NCBI GenBank assembly: GCA_028641055.1
Contig: CM054058.1
Coordinates: 86,935,927-86,999,926 of the forward strand
DNA from: Alopecurus myosuroides
Lineage: Eukaryota; Streptophyta; Magnoliopsida; Poales; Poaceae
DNA: 64,000 nt
Direction: 5' to 3'
The notes beneath the pieces are model-generated. The model made no database searches and had not been told where the DNA came from. It worked only from the letters and a program-made list of their open reading frames with translations. Positions 58,101-64,000 of the stretch are shown in pieces. How positions within the stretch are numbered: the first letter of the stretch is position 1; the number at the start of each line of letters is the position of its first letter. The position numbers were made by a program, and so were the translations under genes.

Positions 58101-58276
58101 TGTCTCCCAACCAAAGATGTACCCTTTACATCCTTGAGGGAGATCCAATCACGACTGTGATCCTTGATCCATAGATGAATGGATCCATCATACGACTTGA
58201 CACATCCCCGATCTAGATCCTTGAAGGTTGAGTAGGTTACCTTCCAGATCCATGCAGGGGGGATAGGTGGCGCCAT
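55186..58276 (-). pseudogene. LINE ORF1: RNA-binding protein with zinc knuckles
   Basis: The frame from ATG 58276 runs 386 codons to a TAG at 57116-57118. In the same frame it goes on with KCGRCL and CRKCFSYGHIERNC (two CCHC-like knuckles). A frame change follows, and 56963-56086 encodes a domain seen in wheat LINE ORF1 proteins (MATFELNPARWVPQGFQIID, PQLVPRDIVFGNF). The C-terminal part is disordered, with a basic patch (SRKRRKSKVD) and acidic end near 55186. It would bind element RNA. Breaks: one stop, at least two shifts. Confidence 0.8.
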
Positions 58277-58842
58277 AGGGTGAAGAGATGGTGTGGGATC
58301 TAAAGGTGTGATCAGAAGAGGGAGTTGGACGCCGGAGAAGGGAGATCACCGGCGGCTAGGTTAAGGTGGGAGGTGGAAGGGAGTCGCCAGAGTCGCCAGA
58401 CTCCTTATCCATCGAGGCATGCTATTATTGTTTCAACAGGTGGTTCTTCAACTGCGTAATGCAGTGTTTAGAGAGAAGGACGAGAATAGCACATTGCAGG
58501 AAGAGATAAGTTCACTGAGGCAGAAGCTAGATCAGGTGCTGCGGCAAGGGGTACACAAAGAAGGTGCTAATGAAGCTGCTGGAAAACCTGCTCATGAAGG
58601 CAAGATTCAAGATTCTGGCCACAATCTATTGATGATTTGGGTTTTTTCAGTTTTATTTGCAATGTGTCTTGGCATGATGATGTCTGGCAGTTGAGTAATG
58701 GCATATTAGCAATGTAAGTAAGATAATTGGGTAATGGTAGCACTTGAGTAATATCATGTTTGCAGTCAATTTTATGAGCACTTGTATTTAATCTATGTTT
58801 AATGCTATGGTTTTGACATATACGAGACAAATAGCTAAAAAT

Positions 58843-58864
58843 CACACACACACACACACACACA
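58843..58864 (+). repeat. (CA)n microsatellite
   Basis: Eleven CA units between the GRF gene copy and the transposase gene of element F. Confidence 0.97.
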
Positions 58865-58889
58865 AAATTCAAAGAAAATGCAAGAATGC

Positions 58890-59072
58890 ACTTTAGTTCA
58901 ACACAAGCATAGACACACGCATGCACATCAGTTCAACACAAGCATGCAAGCAGGCATGCACAACAGTTCAACACACATCATGCAAACAGGCATGCGCATC
59001 AGTTCAACAAAAGCATGCACACAGAGCATGCAAAATCAGTTCGACACAAGCTTGCCCACAGGCATGCTACAC
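58890..59072. repeat. Minisatellite with GCATGC-containing unit
   Basis: The phrase AGTTCAACACAAGCATG(C) followed by CAGGCATGC is repeated about five times with a period of roughly 35-40 bp. Each unit holds one or two GCATGC palindromes. Confidence 0.75.
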
Positions 59073-59416
59073 TAGTCTGCATCGCTCTCATCTGCGGGCA
59101 GTGCACCCGGATCACTGTCATACTCCGCATATGTGTCGTCTACTTCATCCTCACTGACTTCTAATTCAGCGTCACCATCTTGTACTTCACCTTCCTCATG
59201 CTCCACAGACACTTTTTTCCGATCTTTGATAATAGCCCAAATCACATCTGCTGAGAGGATGCGGGGAGCCATGGCAGTGTGTCCCAGAGTAGCCGGAGGC
59301 GAAGGATGGGATATCGAGTCAGCAGGAACATCCTCATTGTCGGAGACTTCGACATCTTGATGTGCTAGAATACTAGGCCTCTCCTCCTTATCTTTGTCCT
59401 TCTCATGTTCGGACAC
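59072..59416 (-). CDS. Acidic C-terminal frame of the element F transposase gene
   Basis: A 114-codon frame with Asp/Glu-rich ends (EHEEGEVQDGDAELEVSEDE). It lies just downstream of the DUF4216 frame and may be the last exon of the same gene or a separate accessory protein. No domain is recognised. Confidence 0.4.
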   Translation of the reverse strand: MSEHEKDKDKEERPSILAHQDVEVSDNEDVPADSISHPSPPATLGHTAMAPRILSADVIWAIIKDRKKVSVEHEEGEVQDGDAELEVSEDEVDDTYAEYDSDPGALPADESDAD

Positions 59417-59461
59417 ATCAAAGGTCCGCCTGTGCTCAAAATTTTGGTCTATTCGCTAGTG

Positions 59462-60109
59462 TTATCCCCCTACATTTTCTGGCATATAAAACACTTTCGG
59501 TGCCTGGGTTGACAGGATATACTTATCATCCTCGTACCAAAAATTGGAAATGTTGATGCTCCTGAACAGTTTTTCATAATTTTCCAGTTTAAACCTGCGC
59601 ATGCCCGCGCCTGCTTCAAGGCGATACCAGTCACAGCCAAACAGAACAACTGTCTGTTTATGTTTCTCGATAGAGATATAAGTCAGCTCTTTGATTTCCT
59701 CGAGGACACCATAAAAATCTCTTGCGTCCCCGCTGTGATCTCCAGCAGCCATGACTCCACTGTTTTGCGTTTTCTTGCCTTTTTCACGCTCAGCGGTGAC
59801 AAACCTAACTAAGTTCAAATGACAAACTGAATATGTTTTAACTTTGCTTTGTGGGCCAAGTACCAATGCGAACAACTCATCTTCATGAACTTCTGGTCTT
59901 TCCAGTGCCTTGTTCATCATCTGTGTACCATAGAAAAAAACAAAAACAATATGGTCAAAATCATGCAATGAAATGCAAAAGGTCAAAGAGAAATGCAAAA
60001 GGAAACTTGCATGCTCTTTGAACCATCTTGGAAAATCCTGGTCAACCCTAACTTCGACATCAGGTGTCCCTTCTTCCTCCAGTTTTGTCCTGAACTTTCT
60101 GCAAACCAT
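59462..60109 (-). CDS. DUF4216-type frame of the CACTA transposase gene
   Basis: It has the DUF4216 signature region KQTVVLFGCDWYRLE and YILSTQAPKVFYM near the end. The domain normally follows transposase_21 and DUF4218 in plant TNP2-type genes. A stop at 59462 ends it. The 5' part (60109 to about 59930) includes a non-matching hydrophobic stretch that is probably an intron read through. Confidence 0.75.
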   Translation of the reverse strand: MVCRKFRTKLEEEGTPDVEVRVDQDFPRWFKEHASFLLHFSLTFCISLHDFDHIVFVFFYGTQMMNKALERPEVHEDELFALVLGPQSKVKTYSVCHLNLVRFVTAEREKGKKTQNSGVMAAGDHSGDARDFYGVLEEIKELTYISIEKHKQTVVLFGCDWYRLEAGAGMRRFKLENYEKLFRSINISNFWYEDDKYILSTQAPKVFYMPENVGG

Positions 60110-60194
60110 GAAGAGTTATTAAACTCCGGTAACTATGGGGTATACAATGTGTAGGGTAACATAAAATTCAGCGATAGGGAACATACTGGATATA

Positions 60195-61602
60195 TCATGT
60201 AACCTTGCTGCAATTGTTTAGGACATACCAAGCCAGTCTATGAAGCTCTGTTGACAGGGTCTCAGTGCTATCATGATTGATCACACTATATGCTCTAACT
60301 AAACGCGCACCATGGCCAAACACATCACAAGATGATTCTTCTCGTTCAACTTTTTGTTGAACCACATATCTCCGTTGCCGGTTGTACCTTGTCTCAGTAT
60401 CTTCTTTCAAGTATCTAGAGGCAAATGTCAAGCACTCGGAGGCAATGTACGCCTCTGCAATTGAACCTTCTGGATGGGCCATGTTCCTCATATATCTCTT
60501 CAAAGTACACAACATCCTCTCGATTGGATACATCCACCCATATTTCACAGGGCCTCGGAGCAAAGCGTCGTCTGGTAAATGCACAGCCAGGTGGACCATA
60601 ACATCAAAAAACGCCAGGGGGAAGATGTTTTCAAGCCTGCAGAAGATTACTGCGATTTCAGCTTTCAGACGGAGCAGCACACTTCTTTCCAACCTTTTAC
60701 TACACAAGTCCTTGAAAAATTTGCCTAGGTCACCTATCGCCCGATAGACATCGTCTTTCAATAATCCCCGCAGCCCAGCAGATAATGTTCTCTGCAACAG
60801 GATGTGGCAGTCATGGGTTTTAAGTCCTGAGATCTTGCGTGTTTGTACGTTGGCACACTTGGACATGTTGGAACAAAAACCATCTGGATATGTACAGTCA
60901 AATAGAAACTGGCATAGCTTTGTCTTCGCATCTTTGTTTAGGTTATAGCTTCCATATGTCATTACACATTTATATTTCTTCGGGTCCACGTCCGGGGGCA
61001 TTAAGTTGCATTTTTTTCTAATGCCAAGTTTATGAAGATCCTTCCTGGCATTGACGGTGTCCTTATTCTTCCCTTCCAGTTCAAGGGCGGTGCCAAGGAT
61101 GCTGTCTAAGATGTTCTTTTTGATGTGCATAACGTCGAGATTATGCCGAAGTTTCAACTTTGGCCAGTAAGTCAAGTCCCACCAACCAAGCCTACGCTTC
61201 CAGATTGGTGTAGGTTCTCCACGCTTCCTCTTCTTGCTCATGCTCTGGGGACCAATTCCTGCTTTTAAATGTCTAACCTTCTCCATCTCAGCTTTGAACT
61301 CTTTATCAATAAATGATTCTGGCCACTCGTTCTTGACGAAAATTTTACCTTGAAGGTCTGTCTTTCCCCGCCAGAAGTGGTCATGGGGGAGGAAACGATG
61401 GTGCCCAATGTAGCACAATTTGTTGGTTATGGGCATTGATAGAGGATCTTTGTCACAATGCAGACATGCAACATAGCCTTGAGTGGTACGCCCAGACGTA
61501 GTGCCACAAGCTGGGTAGTCGTGTATGCACCAGAGTACCGGAGCACGAAGATCAAACATTTCCCTAGAAAATGAATCATTAGTCCGCACACCCTTCCAAA
61601 GG
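60195..61602 (-). CDS. CACTA TNP2-type transposase, 5' end cut by element G
   Basis: An unbroken frame of about 470 codons on the minus strand. It begins within the transposase_21 domain (LWKGVRTNDSFSREMFDLRA, VLWCIHDYPACGTTSGRTTQG, CLHCDKDPLSMPI) and contains LRHNLDVMHIKKNILDSILGTALE. It goes on into the DUF4218 region (VHLAVHLPDDALLRGPVKYGWMYPIERMLC). The enzyme cuts and rejoins the transposon ends. The first 19 residues of the open frame come from element G and are not transposase. The N-terminal part of the protein is missing. Confidence 0.88.
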
Positions 61603-64000
61603 TGTGACGCCCCGAGATCGGGCACTATGCAGATTTCAGCATTCCCGCCAAAATCCACATAATAACCGATTCCAGGTTGCCACTTGTGATAACATTACAA
61701 TAGTTCACGAATATTCCACAATTACAACAGAAACAGATAGATACAAGATGACTCAGACGAACCAGGGATACAACTGATACATTACAAAGATCCAAAATAA
61801 CAGCGGAAGAAACAACATATCGTCCGTCTACGGACAAAATCCAAATTGGACTAAGAGTCCTGAAGATAACCGAGAGCGTCCAATCCCTGCCCAGGCCAAG
61901 CCGGAGGGATTCCCAAGCTAACGTCGTCAGACTTCAAACCTGTTGACTGCAATTTGGAATTTGCAGCCACGAAAGAGATTCGTGGGTCAGTACGGTTAAG
62001 TACTGGCAAGGGGGATAAAACCCATACTCACAAGATACCGGCGTAGCCAGTCATCACAAGATACAAATACTTTAGGATCAACGGAAAGGAAGGGGTTATT
62101 GCAAATAAGCGACAGCAGGCTGCACTAACCAACTACGGAGAGATACTACAACTTCCGGCTATCAGAAAGGAGATAAGATCGAGTATTGTAACCAACTGAA
62201 AGATAACTTCAAACAAACCCATCCTGGATATCACCCCTTATCCGAAGAAGCAATCCGAGGATAACTCACACAGTTGTATTAGAGGTGAATCAAGTTATTG
62301 TGTGAATAAACGTATTACTAGTCAAGTTGTTAATCATTGGGGTGTAACATGGTTGGTCATTATGTTTAAGTTGTCCTGAGTACTTGTTAGCCAGTACTTT
62401 CACCAAGTAATCCATAACCGCGGAAAACACGGCTTCTCGAGAAGATTATCCCTGCAGGGTTGCACCAATTTAGCCGTACACGCAAGAATAACCCGCCAGA
62501 TGGGAGATCACCCCACCAAGCGAGGTACTCTACACAATCCAACCCTTCTTCGCATCAAGCCCAAAGAACCTTGGGCGCACGGCTAATCGAGCCCAGAAGA
62601 AAATGGACCCTCATAGCACTCTAAGAACGTGTCCCCCTATATGCCGACTACGAAAGTTCCACCCGGGTACCAAGGGCTCGCAAGATCATGCATGCAGCAA
62701 ATGGAAAACCCGAACTAAATGAGGCGATTTGGACGAGATGCGAATCGGGTCAAATTGAGGGGGGCGCCCATACTCGCTTCCCACATGCGGGTAGTGCGCT
62801 CATCATGGATCAGTAGACAAGACCCTTTTCCTATTAGGGTCGACACTAGCAGGCCTCAAAACCACAAGGGCCTCCTGCCGGTGCCTTATCATCAAATTTA
62901 TTATTGATAATAACAGTAGCATGATTGATTGATTAAACATCGAGCCCCCAGAACATAAAGAAGTAATAACAGAAAGTAACGGGTAACAGACTCGAGCAAA
63001 ACAACCCTAAGCAGGCTAGTAAGACACGGGCACAAGCAATGGTTATAGGTGTGGAGGTGGGGCAATATCAGGGTTAAAGGATTCATGTGATAGGTTCGTA
63101 ACAGAACAACTACTACTAAGGCTAGCAGAAAAGAACAACGGAAAGAATCGGTAACAAGTGATGAAAGGCAGCCATTTGGCAGCAAGTGAGTATACTTGCC
63201 TGAGATCCCGCAAGGTAGCAGAACTTGTCATTGCTCACATCATCTCAACGTCCTATCCGAGAAGAAGCAACGAACTAAAAGAAACACCGGATGCAATAAT
63301 TACTTCTACGGCAGAGATCCAGCATGATCCTATTTTATATGCATGACATGGCAAGATGCAACAGGGGAAACCACTTAAGCAATTTAATCGGAACCAAAGT
63401 CCGGAGAAATAGGGATTGGTTCAAGTTTTTTATTTAACCATCAAGTTAAATGTTGTTTAGCATGGAAAACAATCGATAGGTGAGTGAGACAAGATTAAAT
63501 GGAATAGGGCAATAGTTGAATTAAATACCCCAACACATTCCAGATTTAATTATTAGGTGACATTACTATTACCCGCACCCACAAAATGCAATGCAAACAT
63601 GATGCGATGACATTTTAAATATAGTTGATATGTTATAGAAAATAGGGCATAGGTATAGGGGTTTGGGTTTAGGGTGCACACGTGTGGAAAGAAGATCTTC
63701 GGGTTCGGCGCCGGTGTCTTCGGGATGAAGAAGAAGAAGACGACGAAGAGGGAGATAGACGGCGGCGAGGAAGAATGGAAAGTAGACGTTCTCGCGTCGT
63801 CGTCGAGGTAGTCGAAGTAGGCGTAGTCGACGTCTTCGGGTAGAGGAAGTAGTCGACGTCGGGGGCGTAGGCGTTCCGATGTCGATGTAGTAGCGGAAGT
63901 AGTCGTTCACGTCGTCGTTCCCGTTCCGTAGCCGAAGTAGGCGTAGTAGTCATGGGCGAACCGCTATATCCTTGTCTTCGAGGTCGATGGCGAACTTGGC
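61603..64000 (-). mobile_element. Element G: LTR retrotransposon end (probably 3' LTR on minus strand), runs off window
   Basis: It begins TGTGACGCCCCGAGATCGGG exactly where the transposase sequence stops. On the minus strand this is an LTR end GGGGCGTCACA, common in grass Gypsy elements. The following 2.4 kb have no recognisable protein. The far end of the LTR, the PPT and the TSD are not visible, so class and length are uncertain. Confidence 0.5.
63720..63960. repeat. Degenerate GTAGTCG/CGAAGTAGGCG repeat
   Basis: The phrases GTCGAAGTAGGCGTAGT, GTAGTCGACGTC and GGAAGTAGTCG return many times in about 240 bp, a trinucleotide-like pattern (GTA/GTC/GAA). Any reading frame across it is low complexity (Arg/Ser/Thr-rich). 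Confidence 0.7.

Larger units (their letters stand above)
51273..58434 (-). mobile_element. LINE (non-LTR retrotransposon), full length, with 14-bp target duplication
   Basis: The target AACAGGTGGTTCTT is present at 51259-51272 and 58435-58448. The 3' end on the minus strand is an A-run (plus-strand T8 at 51271-51278). ORF1 and ORF2 lie head to tail on the minus strand. It splits the GRF gene of element F. At 7.16 kb it is close to the expected full length for a plant LINE. The extreme 5' end carries a copied patch from ORF1, described in the findings. Confidence 0.92.
50910..58694 (+). pseudogene. GRF zinc-finger protein gene inside element F, split by a LINE
   Basis: Exon 1 starts at ATG 50910 (MAASGESSCLSHEGG), shifts frame at a run of G near 50951 and encodes CLCSSKKAMWISWTDHN, GQRFLKCQ. 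It ends at 51113 before a 77-nt GT-AG intron (51114-51190). Exon 2 completes the finger (YGCGKFSWHD), giving the GRF pattern C-x-C...F-x-x-C...C-x-x-F-x-W. The frame is lost near 51245. After the LINE (51273-58434) the 3' part encodes a coiled coil (REKDENSTLQEEISSLRQKL) and a C-terminal hydrophobic segment (LLMIWVFSVLFAMCLGMMM), ending at 58694. The last part looks like a tail-anchored membrane segment. The family is common in grass genomes and of unclear role. Confidence 0.65.
50323..61602 (-). mobile_element. Element F: CACTA (En/Spm-like) DNA transposon, one end visible, interrupted by a LINE and by element G
   Basis: The left terminus reads CACTACCAAATTC. Within 270 bp of it the motif CGTCGCGAAT or GTCGCGGAT recurs (50381, 50472, 50549), like CACTA subterminal repeats. 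A TNP2-type transposase and a DUF4216 frame lie on the minus strand at 59462-61602. A GRF zinc-finger gene copy lies near the left end. Element G breaks the transposase at 61602, so the second terminus is outside the window. Terminus assignment is inferred from the CACTA start plus subterminal repeats, and the 3-bp TSD cannot be tested. Confidence 0.65.

Noticed and set aside
61603..61658. First 19 residues of the transposase frame as a true N-terminus
   Set aside because: This stretch lies beyond the start of element G (TGTGACGCCCCG). The family match begins only at LWKGV.

Overview
The window is repeat-dense nuclear DNA from a large-genome grass, most likely of the Pooideae (wheat, barley, oat or rye type). 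The evidence is nested Ty3/Gypsy (Tat and Athila-like) and Ty1/Copia (SIRE/Maximus-like) retrotransposons, a CACTA transposon with a TNP2-type transposase, a LINE, MITE-like ends and one compact intronless host gene. The species cannot be named from sequence alone.

Layout. 1-4471 is the 3' part of a Tat-lineage Gypsy element (A). It carries a long, spliced gene on the strand opposite to its LTR orientation and ends in a complete 886-bp LTR. A sits inside the reverse transcriptase gene of a second, minus-strand Tat-like element (B, 4472-9597, with its 5' LTR and a PBS exactly complementary to plant tRNA-Lys). B interrupts a SIRE-type LTR (H, to 10926), which lies in the 3' untranslated part of an Athila-like element (J, about 10932-13918) that holds a recent 0.77-kb tandem duplication.

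13919-23849 is the only stretch not dominated by LTR elements. It has a 240-residue RING-H2 protein gene (minus, 17753-18475), about 2.3 kb of GTTCC-rich tandem arrays (19240-21480), a MITE-like unit and a decayed probable Harbinger-family element.

23850-50322 is a clean three-level nest. An old Gypsy element (E) has its LTR split by a SIRE/Maximus Copia element (D, 23954-48929, TSD CAGTC). One LTR of D is split by a second Tat element (C, 24952-38000, TSD TGTAG). C keeps gag, protease and RT, has lost its integrase, and retains a counterpart of the spliced antisense gene seen in A.

From 50323 a CACTA element (F) interrupts E. F holds a GRF zinc-finger gene copy that was broken by a full-length LINE (51273-58434, 14-bp TSD). 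The F transposase and DUF4216 ORFs run on the minus strand to 61602, where another LTR element (G) begins and runs off the window.

The most unusual content is the antisense gene of elements A and C. It has its own TATA box, introns at matching positions and phases in both copies, and a first intron made of a short tandem repeat. It codes for an N-terminal plant-transposon domain, disordered acidic and proline-rich stretches, and a helical Lys/Glu/Ala or coiled-coil region.
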